Positions 53,552-61,772 of a stretch of 64,000 nucleotides of DNA are shown piece after piece. A program made the position numbers and the translations under genes. Source of the DNA: Arthrobacter liuii (lineage in GTDB: Bacteria; Actinomycetota; Actinomycetes; Actinomycetales; Micrococcaceae); NCBI RefSeq assembly GCF_014639275.1, contig NZ_BMFW01000005.1, positions 186,001-250,000 on the forward strand, written 5' to 3'. Under the pieces are notes generated by a model, which was not told where the DNA came from, ran no database searches, and saw nothing but the letters and a program-made list of their open reading frames with translations. Numbering within the stretch: position 1 is the stretch's first letter; every line of letters starts with the position of its first letter.

Positions 53552-54181
53552 GTGACACGGATTATCGCAGGCGCCGGCGGGGGCACGCCGTTGACGGCGG
53601 TCCCGGGGTCCTTGACCAGGCCCACCACCGACCGGGTGAAGGAAGCACTGTTCTCCCGCCTCGACGCCTTTGACGTAATTGCCGGAGCCCGGGTGCTGGA
53701 CCTCTATGCGGGTTCGGGTTCACTGGGGGTGGAAAGCGGCAGCAGGGGAGCCCAGGCAGTGGACCTGGTGGAATCAGATGCGAAGGCCAGCGGGGTCTGC
53801 CAGCGCAACGCCGACCTCATCAACGGGATCCTGGGCCGCAAGACGGTCACGGTGCACCGCTCGAGGGTAGAGCCGTTCCTTGACCGGGCCGCCGAAACCG
53901 CAGCCTGGGACCTGGTGTTCCTGGACCCGCCCTATCCGCTGGAAGAGCCGGGCGTTTCCTCCGTACTGCAGAAGCTTGCCGCGCACCTGGCCCCGGGGTC
54001 CGTAGTGGTGGTGGAACGCTCCTCGCGCTCCCCGGAGCCGGGGTGGCCGGACGGGATGACGAGGTTCGCGGAGAAGAAGTACGGGGAGACGCGGTTGTGG
54101 TTCGCCGAGCCGTTCGTGCCCGATGCGATCGCCGCCGACGACCTTCCGGAAGCTGACGCGCCCGGTTCCCAGGGGGATTAG
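53552..54181 (+). CDS. rsmD: 16S rRNA (guanine966-N2)-methyltransferase
   Basis: A 209-residue SAM-dependent methyltransferase. The family start TRIIAGAGGG-x-L fits the GTG at 53552 better than a GTG three codons upstream. TRPTTDRVKEALFSRL is an RsmD signature, the SAM loop is VLDLYAGSGSLGVES and the catalytic motif is LVFLDPPYPL (DPPY). A C-terminal extension of about 25 acidic residues is seen. It normally precedes coaD; here two opposite-strand genes are inserted between, and its last four bases overlap the end of the first of them. Confidence 0.94.
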   Translation: MTRIIAGAGGGTPLTAVPGSLTRPTTDRVKEALFSRLDAFDVIAGARVLDLYAGSGSLGVESGSRGAQAVDLVESDAKASGVCQRNADLINGILGRKTVTVHRSRVEPFLDRAAETAAWDLVFLDPPYPLEEPGVSSVLQKLAAHLAPGSVVVVERSSRSPEPGWPDGMTRFAEKKYGETRLWFAEPFVPDAIAADDLPEADAPGSQGD

Positions 54182-54966
54182 TCCGAGAAGGGGTCCAGAT
54201 CCATTCCGGCCACCACCCGCGCCGGGTGGGGGCCCCGCGCAGCCAGTTCAACTGTCCATGATTCCTGCCAGGGGCCCTGGGTCCCCGCCAGGATGATATT
54301 GCCCGGATACCTGCCCTCGAACATGCCTTCTTCCGCGAAAGCGGCCACATCCGCCATGGCCGCCCGCATCGCAGCGACCTGGCTCCGGACCAGCGTGAGG
54401 GCCGGTTCGTCGCCTACATTGACGATCAGCAGCCCGCCCGGCCCCAGGCGTTCCCTGGCCTCACGGTAGAAGCCGGCGGTAGCAATATGGGCCGGCGCGT
54501 CCGGCCCGGAGAAGATGTCAAGGATCACGACGTCGAACGTTAGGCCGGGCTCAAGCGCGCCGAGCGCTTCACGGGCGTCGCCGATGATGGTGGTCAGGTC
54601 TGTTCCCTTGGGCATGGGAAGGTTCCGGAGGACAAAGTCCAGCAGCTCGCGTTCCAGTTCAACCGCGTATTGAGTTGAGCCGGGGCGGGTGGCCTGGATG
54701 TACCGTGCCAGAGTCAGCGCCCCTGCTCCGAGATGCAAGGCCTTGATCGGTTCGCCGGGCGGTGCCACGAGATCCACCAGGTGCCCGATCCGGCGAAGGT
54801 ACTCGTAAAAAATCTCCTCCGGGCGGTCCAGGTTCACGTGGGACTGTTCGGCTCCGCCGATGCTGAGCACGTAGCCCCCGTCAGTAAACGCATCGGCCTC
54901 GATGGTGGCGTGCCGGCCCGTGGTCCGCAGGAAGCGGCTTGCAGTTCCACCGCTGCTGCCGGACAT
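54178..54966 (-). CDS. Spermidine synthase-like methyltransferase-fold protein
   Basis: A 262-residue protein with the spermidine synthase fold. An N-terminal beta domain (ATIEADAFTDGGYVLSIGGAEQSHVNL, a Q-S-x-V/N substrate-site region) is followed by a Rossmann-like domain with ALHLGAGALTLARYI, the acidic VELERELLDF and FDVVILDIFSG. Many actinobacterial proteins of this type have no proven polyamine activity, so the reaction is uncertain. It is translationally coupled to the upstream aminotransferase gene (TGATG at 54968-54964) and converges on rsmD. Confidence 0.82.
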   Translation of the reverse strand: MSGSSGGTASRFLRTTGRHATIEADAFTDGGYVLSIGGAEQSHVNLDRPEEIFYEYLRRIGHLVDLVAPPGEPIKALHLGAGALTLARYIQATRPGSTQYAVELERELLDFVLRNLPMPKGTDLTTIIGDAREALGALEPGLTFDVVILDIFSGPDAPAHIATAGFYREARERLGPGGLLIVNVGDEPALTLVRSQVAAMRAAMADVAAFAEEGMFEGRYPGNIILAGTQGPWQESWTVELAARGPHPARVVAGMDLDPFSD

Positions 54967-56195
54967 CAGAGCCTGCCGCGCAGGGTTGCCAGCCGCGCGG
55001 CAGCCTCCTCCAGGACTTCCGTCTTTTTGCAGAACGCAAACCGGAGCAGGCTTCGGGTCCGTTCCGCGCCTTCCGCATGGCAGAAAACCGGAACCGGGAT
55101 GGCCGCGACCCCCACCAGTGCCGGCAGGCGCCGGGCGAGGTCCAGCGCGTCGGTGATGCCCAGCGGCGCGGTGTCCACGTTGACGAAGTAGGTTCCCTGC
55201 GGCGTGAACACCTCAAAGCCGGCAGCCCGCAGTCCGGCACTGAGGATGTCGCGCTTCTGCTCCAGGGCAGTGGCGATGCCGGTATAGAAATCGTCCGGCA
55301 GGGCCAGGCCCGTGGCGATCGCCGCCTGGAAGGGAGTGCCTGAGCTGTAGGTGAGGAACTGCTTTACCGTTCGGACGGCGGAGACCAACTCCTCGGGGCC
55401 GGTCAGCCAGCCGATTTTCCAGCCGGTCAGGGAAAACGTCTTGCCGGCCGAGGAAATCGTGATGGTCCTGCCAGAGGCGCCCGGAAGGGTGGCCACGGGA
55501 GTATGGCGCACACCGAAGGTGAGGTGCTCGTACACCTCGTCGGTGATGATGATGCTGCCGTGCTTTTCTGCAAGGTCCACCACGCGCTGCAGGACGGCGG
55601 GCGGAAAAACGGCGCCGGTGGGATTGTGCGGGTTGTTCAGCAGCACCACCCGAGTCCGTTCACTGAAGGCCGCCGCCAGTGCCGCAGGGTCCGGCATGAA
55701 GTCCGGGGCGGCGAGGGGCACGGTGACGTGCGAGGCGCCGGAGAGCCCAATGACCGCTCCATAAGAGTCATAGAACGGCTCGAACGTCAGGACCTCGTCG
55801 CCCGGCCCGGCGAAGGCCAGCAGGGAGGCGGCGATGCCTTCGGTTGCCCCCGTGGTGATGATGACCTCGGTTGCGGGGTCCGGTGCCAGACCGTAAAAGC
55901 GTTCCTGGTGCGCGGCCACCGCGTCCCGCAGTTCGGGGAGGCCCTTGCCCGGGGCGTACTGGTTGGCGCCGGCAGCGATGGCTGCCCGGGCTGCCTCCCT
56001 GATTTCGGCCGGCCCGTCCTCATCGGGGAAGCCCTGTCCCAAGTTGATGGCGCCGGTCTGGACCGCCAGGGTGGTCATCTCTTCGAAGATGGTGACTCCC
56101 AGTCCGCCGTCCGGCGCCAGGAGGTTGGCTCCGAGCGCGGTGCGTTGCCAGGGAGCAGGTGCCAGGGGCGTGGAAAGTTCCCGTGGTGGATGCAT
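54966..56195 (-). CDS. Class I/II PLP-dependent aminotransferase (DapC/KAT-like)
   Basis: A 409-residue fold-type I aminotransferase. Visible: INLGQGFPDEDGPAEI, NQYAPGKGLPELRDAV, TTGATEGIAAS, NNPHNPTGAVFP, DEVYEHLTFG, and the PLP lysine in SSAGKTFSLTGWKIGW. This set matches the group of kynurenine/methionine aminotransferases and the actinobacterial N-succinyldiaminopimelate aminotransferase (DapC)-like enzymes; the substrate is not decided. The ATG at 56195 was chosen because upstream sequence overlaps coaD antisense. It is divergent from coaD with 43 bases between the starts. Confidence 0.88.
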   Translation of the reverse strand: MHPPRELSTPLAPAPWQRTALGANLLAPDGGLGVTIFEEMTTLAVQTGAINLGQGFPDEDGPAEIREAARAAIAAGANQYAPGKGLPELRDAVAAHQERFYGLAPDPATEVIITTGATEGIAASLLAFAGPGDEVLTFEPFYDSYGAVIGLSGASHVTVPLAAPDFMPDPAALAAAFSERTRVVLLNNPHNPTGAVFPPAVLQRVVDLAEKHGSIIITDEVYEHLTFGVRHTPVATLPGASGRTITISSAGKTFSLTGWKIGWLTGPEELVSAVRTVKQFLTYSSGTPFQAAIATGLALPDDFYTGIATALEQKRDILSAGLRAAGFEVFTPQGTYFVNVDTAPLGITDALDLARRLPALVGVAAIPVPVFCHAEGAERTRSLLRFAFCKKTEVLEEAAARLATLRGRL

Positions 56196-56238
56196 CCAGC
56201 CATGGTATCCCGGCCTTTCCATGAGGTATGTTCGGAGC

Positions 56239-56739
56239 ATGAGACGCGCTGTGTGCCCCGGATCCTTCGACCCCATCCACAACGGCCATCTCGAAGTCAT
56301 TGCAAGGGCTGCCGGTCTCTTCGACGAGGTCATCGTGGCCATCTCCACCAACTACGCCAAGAAGTACATGTTCAGCCTCGAAGAGCGGCTGGAGATGGCG
56401 CGCGAAACCCTGGCGTCGCTCCAGGGCATCGTGGTGGAACCCGTGGGCGAGGGGCTCCTGGCGGAATACTGCCGCCAGCGCGGCGTGTCCGCCATCGTCA
56501 AGGGGCTCCGGTCGTCGTCGGACTTTGACTACGAGCTGCCCATGGCCACCATGAACCGGCAGTTGAGCGGGGTGGAGACGGTCTTCCTTCCGGCCGAGGC
56601 GAGCTACCTCCACCTGTCGTCCACCCTGATCAAGGAAGTGGCGGTCCTGGGCGGCAACGTCTCGGACTATGTGCCCCGGTCCGTGCACCGGCGCATGGTT
56701 GCCGGCGAGCCTTCGCCGAATCAGCAGCCAAGACGGTAG
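56239..56739 (+). CDS. coaD: Phosphopantetheine adenylyltransferase
   Basis: A 166-residue nucleotidyltransferase of coenzyme A synthesis. The family motif is CPGSFDPIHNGHLEVIARA, with HNGH as the (T/H)xGH site. RSSSDFDYELPMATMNRQLSG and SSTLIKEVAVLGGNVSDYVP are the conserved substrate and C-terminal segments. The ATG at 56239 gives the correct N-terminus; a longer open frame upstream is antisense to the aminotransferase. It forms the usual coaD-yceD-rpmF-rnc-mutM order. Confidence 0.95.
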   Translation: MRRAVCPGSFDPIHNGHLEVIARAAGLFDEVIVAISTNYAKKYMFSLEERLEMARETLASLQGIVVEPVGEGLLAEYCRQRGVSAIVKGLRSSSDFDYELPMATMNRQLSGVETVFLPAEASYLHLSSTLIKEVAVLGGNVSDYVPRSVHRRMVAGEPSPNQQPRR

Positions 56740-56774
56740 GCTGGATCGGTACTTCGGCGCTGCCTCCTGCCGGT

Positions 56775-56804
56775 TTGAGTCCCCAAGGCTCTTCAGGCTA
56801 AGAT
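56775..56804 (+). promoter_or_regulatory. Probable promoter of the yceD-rpmF-rnc-mutM operon
   Basis: TTGAGT (56775-56780) and TAAGAT (56799-56804) are 18 bases apart. Transcription would start near 56811, giving a leader of about 27 bases with the AGGAG site at 56828-56832. Confidence 0.55.
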
Positions 56805-56837
56805 GGTACGTCGGTCATATGTTCAACAGGAGTTCTC

Positions 56838-57386
56838 ATTAACAGAGATGCTGGTTCGCCCCTGGCGTTCGACGTCAGGGACCTCGGGCGCAGCCCGGGA
56901 AGCATGCGGACGCTGAAGGAACATGTACCCGCACCGGATGATCTTGGTGTGGCGCTCATTGGTGTTCAGGAAGGCTCGGATGTCGAGCTGGACCTGAGGC
57001 TGGAGGCCGTACACGAAGGAATTCTGGTATCAGGAACCGTTATCGCCGAAGTAACCGGCGAGTGCGGCCGATGCCTGGATCCCCTTGCGTATGACCTTGA
57101 GGTCAATGTGCAAGAACTTTTCTTCTACGAGGGCGCTGAGTTCTCGGACGGAGAAGAAGATGAAGAGCAACGTCGAGTCGAGCACGATGTAATCGATCTT
57201 GAACCGGTGTTGCGGGACGCGGTTGTCACCAATCTGCCGTTCCAGCCGGTGTGCCGGGAAGACTGCCAGGGCCTTTGCTCCGAATGCGGAGTTCGCCTGG
57301 AAGACGAGCCGGAGCACCACCACGAGGTCCTGGATCCTCGCTGGGCTGCCCTAGCTGATATGGCTAAGCCTGACCGGCAAAATTGA
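56838..57386 (+). CDS. DUF177 (YceD-like) protein upstream of L32, apparent ATT start
   Basis: A 182-residue protein of the YceD/DUF177 family, whose genes are nearly always beside rpmF; a role linked to rRNA or 23S metabolism is suspected. Conserved are the N-terminal LAFDVRDLGRSPGSM, GECGRCLDPLAYDLEV and the C-terminal cysteine cluster CREDCQGLCSECG. The first ATG (56904) would cut off the conserved N-terminal block. The frame is open back to 56802 with no ATG, GTG or TTG. An ATT at 56838 lies 5 bases after a perfect AGGAG and gives INRDAGSPLAFDV, so ATT is the best start candidate; CTG at 56853 is a weaker one. Confidence 0.82.
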   Translation: MNRDAGSPLAFDVRDLGRSPGSMRTLKEHVPAPDDLGVALIGVQEGSDVELDLRLEAVHEGILVSGTVIAEVTGECGRCLDPLAYDLEVNVQELFFYEGAEFSDGEEDEEQRRVEHDVIDLEPVLRDAVVTNLPFQPVCREDCQGLCSECGVRLEDEPEHHHEVLDPRWAALADMAKPDRQN

Positions 57387-57422
57387 TTTGTACGTGTTTG
57401 TCTAGAGAGAAATGAGTTAGCC

Positions 57423-57626
57423 GTGGCTGTTCCCAAGCGGAAAATGTCTCGCTCGAATACCCGCGCCCGCCGCTCGCAGTGGAAGGCGACCGCCCCCCAC
57501 CTGGTGAAGACCGTTGAGAACGGCCAGGTCACCTACAGCCTGCCGCACCAGGCAAAGGTCGTTACCGACTCTGCTGGCACTGCGCTGTTCCTTGAGTACA
57601 AGGGCCGCAAGGTCGCTGACGTCTAA
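57423..57626 (+). CDS. rpmF: 50S ribosomal protein L32
   Basis: A 67-residue ribosomal protein. [20 protein letters not shown] is the family N-terminus. It contains no cysteines, so it is the zinc-independent (C-minus) form; the usual CxxCG ribbon is replaced by [14 protein letters not shown]. The start is a GTG at 57423. It is flanked by yceD (36 bases upstream) and rnc (20 bases downstream), the conserved order. Confidence 0.97.
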   Translation: MAVPKRKMSRSNTRARRSQWKATAPHLVKTVENGQVTYSLPHQAKVVTDSAGTALFLEYKGRKVADV

Positions 57627-57646
57627 TCGGCCCAACAGGCTGACTG

Positions 57647-58375
57647 ATGTCTTCAACTGAAGAGCTTCTGAAGCGTCTCGGTGTCTCTATTGACGCCGGG
57701 ACGCTTCGTCTTGCGCTCACCCACCGCTCGTATGCCTACGAGAACGGCGGCATACCCACCAATGAGCGGCTCGAGTTCCTCGGGGACTCCATCCTTGGAT
57801 TCTCCGTAACCGACGCCCTCTACCGGGACAACCCGGAGCTGCCCGAGGGCGAGCTCGCCAAGCGCCGGTCCGCCGTCGTCAGCACCAGGGCGCTGGCCGG
57901 CATCGGGCGCAGCCTGGGCATTGGTGAGTTCATCTACCTGGGCCAGGGCGAAAAGCTCACCCACGGGAAAAACAAGGCCTCCATCCTCGCGGACACCATG
58001 GAGGCCCTGATCGGGGCAACCTACGTCTCCAACGACATCGAGACCGCGCGCCAGCTGGTCATGCGACTGGTCGGGCCGCTGCTGAAGGACGCCGCCGTCC
58101 TGGGCGCCGGCACCGACTGGAAGACCAGCATCCAGGAACTCGCGGCCAGCCGGCAGCTGGGCAGCATCCACTACGCGGTGGACGGGGCAGGTCCGGACCA
58201 TGCCCGCACCTTCACGGCCGTCCTCAACATCGGCGGCACGGCGTACGGCAAGGGCTCCGGGCACTCGAAAAAGGAAGCGGAGCAGGAAGCCGCGGCGGAC
58301 GCCTGGCGGGTGCTTTCCGGGGCCGACACCCAGGGTGCCGCCAGCACTTCCGCAGCCTCCGTAGCCGCCAAGTAG
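57647..58375 (+). CDS. rnc: Ribonuclease III
   Basis: A 242-residue double-strand-specific endonuclease for rRNA and other RNA processing. The catalytic signature is NERLEFLGDSILGF, with the second acidic cluster in ADTMEALIGATY. The C-terminal double-stranded RNA-binding domain (about residues 160-230) has DWKTSIQELAASRQLG and GSGHSKKEAEQEAAADAW. A short Ala/Ser tail follows. mutM starts 6 bases after the stop. Confidence 0.96.
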   Translation: MSSTEELLKRLGVSIDAGTLRLALTHRSYAYENGGIPTNERLEFLGDSILGFSVTDALYRDNPELPEGELAKRRSAVVSTRALAGIGRSLGIGEFIYLGQGEKLTHGKNKASILADTMEALIGATYVSNDIETARQLVMRLVGPLLKDAAVLGAGTDWKTSIQELAASRQLGSIHYAVDGAGPDHARTFTAVLNIGGTAYGKGSGHSKKEAEQEAAADAWRVLSGADTQGAASTSAASVAAK

Positions 58376-58381
58376 TGGTCC

Positions 58382-59350
58382 ATGCCTGAACTGCCCGAGG
58401 TCGAAGTGGTGCGCCGCGGCCTGGTGAACTGGGTCCGCGGCAGGACCATCAGCGCCGTCGAAGTCCTCGATCCACGTTCCGTCCGGCGCCATGCCCTCGG
58501 AGCCGGGGACTTCATCGGCAACCTCCAGGGCGCCGCTGTCTCCGACGTCGTGCGCCGCGGCAAATTCCTCTGGATGCCGTTGGTGGACGGCGCCGCTTAC
58601 GCGCCGGACAACCAGCACGCCGCCCCCGTGCCCGAAGTGGCACTCATGGCGCATTTGGGCATGAGCGGCCAGCTGCTGATGCAGGACCCCGGCGTTCCCG
58701 ATGAGAAGCACATCAAAGTCCGTATCCGGCTCAGTCCCCGGGAGGGCATGCCGGACCAGCTGCGGTTCGTGGACCAGCGGATCTTCGGAGGCCTCTTCGT
58801 CACCGCCTTGGTTCCCACGGACGACGGCGGCCCGGGCGGCCTCGCGGAATCGCCCCTTCCGCTGATCGCCGGCGAAGCAGCACATATTGCGCGCGACCCC
58901 CTGGACCCTTCCTTCTCCTTCGACCTCTTTTACCAGCGCCTTCGAAAGCGCAAGACCGGGCTGAAACGGGCACTGCTGGACCAGGGGCTGGTCTCGGGAA
59001 TCGGAAACATCTATGCCGACGAAGCGCTCTGGCGCGCCCGGCTGCATTACGCCCGGCCCACCGATACCCTCCGCCGGAGTGAGGCCCAGCGCGTCCTCGA
59101 CAGCTCCCGCGAGGTGATGCTGGACGCCCTGGCGGCCGGAGGAACCAGCTTCGATTCGCTGTACGTCAACGTCAACGGCGCCTCAGGCTACTTCGACCGC
59201 TCCCTCAACGCCTACGGCCGCCAGGGCGAACCGTGCAAGCGTTGCGCGGCAGCAGGAATCCAGGCGATCATCCGCCGCGAGCAGTTCATGAACCGTTCGT
59301 CCCATACCTGCCCGGTGTGCCAGCCGCGGCCACGCAACGGCCGCTGGTAG
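58382..59350 (+). CDS. mutM: Formamidopyrimidine-DNA glycosylase
   Basis: A 322-residue bifunctional glycosylase/AP lyase removing 8-oxoguanine. The N-terminal [13 protein letters not shown] carries the catalytic Pro and Glu. [11 protein letters not shown], the H2TH region ([20 protein letters not shown]) and the C-terminal zinc finger CKRC-x16-CPVC are present. It is longer than the usual 270-290 residues because of inserts near 60-70 and 130-150. In many actinobacteria smc follows mutM; here an MFS gene follows instead. Confidence 0.95.
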   Translation: MPELPEVEVVRRGLVNWVRGRTISAVEVLDPRSVRRHALGAGDFIGNLQGAAVSDVVRRGKFLWMPLVDGAAYAPDNQHAAPVPEVALMAHLGMSGQLLMQDPGVPDEKHIKVRIRLSPREGMPDQLRFVDQRIFGGLFVTALVPTDDGGPGGLAESPLPLIAGEAAHIARDPLDPSFSFDLFYQRLRKRKTGLKRALLDQGLVSGIGNIYADEALWRARLHYARPTDTLRRSEAQRVLDSSREVMLDALAAGGTSFDSLYVNVNGASGYFDRSLNAYGRQGEPCKRCAAAGIQAIIRREQFMNRSSHTCPVCQPRPRNGRW

Positions 59351-59445
59351 GTTTCCACAAAAGGTCTGCGGATTCTTCGGTTCCGCCGGTATGGGCCACA
59401 CTGCAAGACTGACCGCAACAGAACGTCGGGTGGAGCCTGCTGCAA

Positions 59446-60765
59446 GTGCACCGCCTGCCCGCCGCCGAGCAGGACGGTCAGCCCTTGTACATATCGATCT
59501 CGGACCGCAAAGGCGGCCGGCAAGACCAGCCAACTACAGGTCCCGCCGCCGTACGGCCGGCCTTCCGGTTGTCGCCGGTGATCATTTGGCTCGGCCTGGT
59601 GAGCATGATGACGGACATATCCTCCGAGTCGGTTGCTGCCGTACTCCCGCTGTACATCACCGGGTACCTCGGATTGACCACCATCGCGTTCGGAGTCATC
59701 GACGGTATTAACCAAGGGGCCAGCGCCATCGTCAGGATCGGCGCCGGCTGGGTCTCGGACCGCACCGGGCACCCGAAATACGTGGCTGTGGCCGGTTATG
59801 GGTTGTCCATGCTGGCCCGGATCGGGTTCCTGGCAGCCGGCGGCTTCTGGGCCATCGCCGGGATTGTCACCGGCGACAGGATCGGCAAAGGGATCCGCAC
59901 AGCGCCCCGCGACGCGCTGATTTCCGCCGAAGCCCAGCCGGAGTACCTTGCGCGGTCCTTCGGCGTCCACCGGATGCTTGACAACATCGGCGCCGCCGCC
60001 GGCCCGCTCATCGCCTTCCTGGTCCTGACGCTGATCCCCAACGGCTTCAGCACCGTTTTTGGGGTTTCATTGGCCTTCGCCGTCATCGGCGTCGCGGTAC
60101 TGCTCCTGGTGGTGCCGGACCGGATCAGCCCGGCGCGGCGGGAACGCAGCACGTCCCGTCGGGCTTTTCGCTGGTCGCAGTTCCGCTGGTCGCGACTCAC
60201 TGAGCCTGGCCTCGGGCGCCTCATGTTTACGGCCGGTCTGCTGGGCGCCCTCACTATCGGCGACGGCTTCATCTACCTCCTGCTCCGGGACCGCGAGTCA
60301 TTCGGCATCCAATGGTTTCCCCTCCTGTTCGTCGGAACCAATGCGGCGTTCCTGATGTTCGCCGTGCCGGTCGGCAGGATGGCCGACCGGTGGGGCCGGA
60401 TACCGGTCTTCCTGGCCGGCCACGTCTCCCTCCTGGCCTGCTGCTTGCTGGCCGGGCTGCCCTTCACCGGGACCGTCGCCACCGCAGGGTGCCTTCTGCT
60501 CCTGGGCCTGTTCTACGCCGCCACCGACGGGGTTCTGGCCGCACTGGTCAGCCAACTGGCCCGGCCGGAAAACCTTGGCACGGCCCTTGGCACGGCGCAG
60601 ACGGTCGTCGCCGTGAGCCGGATGGCGGCCGCGTCCGGATTTGGCGTGCTTTGGTACGCAACCGGCCCGGGCACCGCCGTCGCCATCGTCTCCGGCCTGC
60701 TGGCGGCGGCCGTTGCAGTCGCAGCAACCCTGCTTCGCCGCACCGCCCTCGTGGCCGCGCCATGA
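59446..60765 (+). CDS. MFS transporter
   Basis: A 12-helix major facilitator of about 439 residues. The first helix begins near residue 44 (PVIIWLGLVSMMTDISSESVAAVLPLYI). The loop 2-3 motif A-like stretch is GWVSDRTGHPKYV, and GRMADRWGRIPV repeats it in the second half. The pattern MMTDISSE and GIRTAPRDALI is typical of the group of sugar/drug-type MFS proteins found beside propeller proteins. The substrate is unknown. The start is unclear: GTG 59446 gives a 43-residue hydrophilic N-terminus, TTG 59485 a shorter one. Its stop overlaps the next gene by four bases. Confidence 0.85.
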   Translation: MHRLPAAEQDGQPLYISISDRKGGRQDQPTTGPAAVRPAFRLSPVIIWLGLVSMMTDISSESVAAVLPLYITGYLGLTTIAFGVIDGINQGASAIVRIGAGWVSDRTGHPKYVAVAGYGLSMLARIGFLAAGGFWAIAGIVTGDRIGKGIRTAPRDALISAEAQPEYLARSFGVHRMLDNIGAAAGPLIAFLVLTLIPNGFSTVFGVSLAFAVIGVAVLLLVVPDRISPARRERSTSRRAFRWSQFRWSRLTEPGLGRLMFTAGLLGALTIGDGFIYLLLRDRESFGIQWFPLLFVGTNAAFLMFAVPVGRMADRWGRIPVFLAGHVSLLACCLLAGLPFTGTVATAGCLLLLGLFYAATDGVLAALVSQLARPENLGTALGTAQTVVAVSRMAAASGFGVLWYATGPGTAVAIVSGLLAAAVAVAATLLRRTALVAAP

Positions 60766-61772
60766 GGAAACGGCTGCTCCTGCTGCTGGCGGTTGTGGTG
60801 GCCACGCTCACCGCCGCCGGGGCCCAGGCATATACTGCCTTCCAACAATCGAACGCCAGCCAGGCGGCGGCTCCGGAGGTAGAGGTCGCCTTTGCCGGCG
60901 CACTGCCCGCCGCGCCGTTCGTGATCTTCAGGAACACGGCGGAAGGCCACGGCTTCGGCCAAGCAGCCACGGCAAGCCTGGCAGAACCAAACGGCCAGCG
61001 AACCCTGCTTGGGACGTCCTGCGACCGGGTCTACGCGGCCCGGAACCTGATCAGCTGCCTGTCAACAAAGAACGGAATACCCACCACCTTCGAGGCAGCC
61101 ACGTATAACGGCTCACTCCAACAGCAGGCGGGGTGGGCGCTTGGCGGAATCCCCAACAGGACACGGGTCAGCACTGACGGCTCCCTGGTGGCCACCACAG
61201 TCTTTGTAGCGGGCCACTCCTACGCGTCGTCAGGATTCTCCACTCAGACGGTCATCAGCCCCGCGGATGGCAGCGCGCACACCAACCTGGAAGACTATTC
61301 ACTGATCGACAACGGCGCACGGATCAAGGCCTCCGACCGTAATATCTGGGGCGTGACGTTCAGCCCGGGCAAGCCTAACGAGTTCTACGCCACCGCATCT
61401 TCCCAGGGCAACATCTGGCTGGTGCATGGAGACATTACCGCGCGAACGCTCTCCGTTGCGGCCACCGGCGTGGAATGCCCTTCGATCTCACCTGACGGGC
61501 AGCGGATCGCATTCAAGAAGAGTACCTCCGGAACACTGGCCGGAAGCAGGGAACCCGCCGTCCTGGACCTCGCTACCGGAAACGTCACGGTCCTCGGGGA
61601 GCGGCGCGACCTGGACGACCAGATTGAGTGGCTGGACAACGCCACCATCCTGTACGGCATTCCACGGAATGACGCCGGCAAGGACAGCGATGTCTGGTCC
61701 CTTTCCATCGCTGCCGACGCGGCACCGCAACTCTTTATCGAGCACGCCTGGTCGCCCGCCGTCGTCCGTTAG
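60762..61772 (+). CDS. Secreted TolB-like beta-propeller protein
   Basis: A 336-residue exported protein. Residues 1-23 form a signal peptide (basic RKR, hydrophobic LLLLLAVVVATLTAAGAQA) with a likely cleavage after AQA and no lipobox. The mature part has WD40/TolB-like repeats: NRTRVSTDGSLVATTVF, CPSISPDGQRIAFKK, DDQIEWLDNATILYGIP and DVWSLSIAADAAPQLFIEHAWSP in blocks. Four cysteines could form disulfides. The start ATG overlaps the MFS stop (ATGA), so the pair is translationally coupled; a joint sensing or transport role is inference. It ends four bases into the opposing oleD gene. Confidence 0.75.
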   Translation: MRKRLLLLLAVVVATLTAAGAQAYTAFQQSNASQAAAPEVEVAFAGALPAAPFVIFRNTAEGHGFGQAATASLAEPNGQRTLLGTSCDRVYAARNLISCLSTKNGIPTTFEAATYNGSLQQQAGWALGGIPNRTRVSTDGSLVATTVFVAGHSYASSGFSTQTVISPADGSAHTNLEDYSLIDNGARIKASDRNIWGVTFSPGKPNEFYATASSQGNIWLVHGDITARTLSVAATGVECPSISPDGQRIAFKKSTSGTLAGSREPAVLDLATGNVTVLGERRDLDDQIEWLDNATILYGIPRNDAGKDSDVWSLSIAADAAPQLFIEHAWSPAVVR

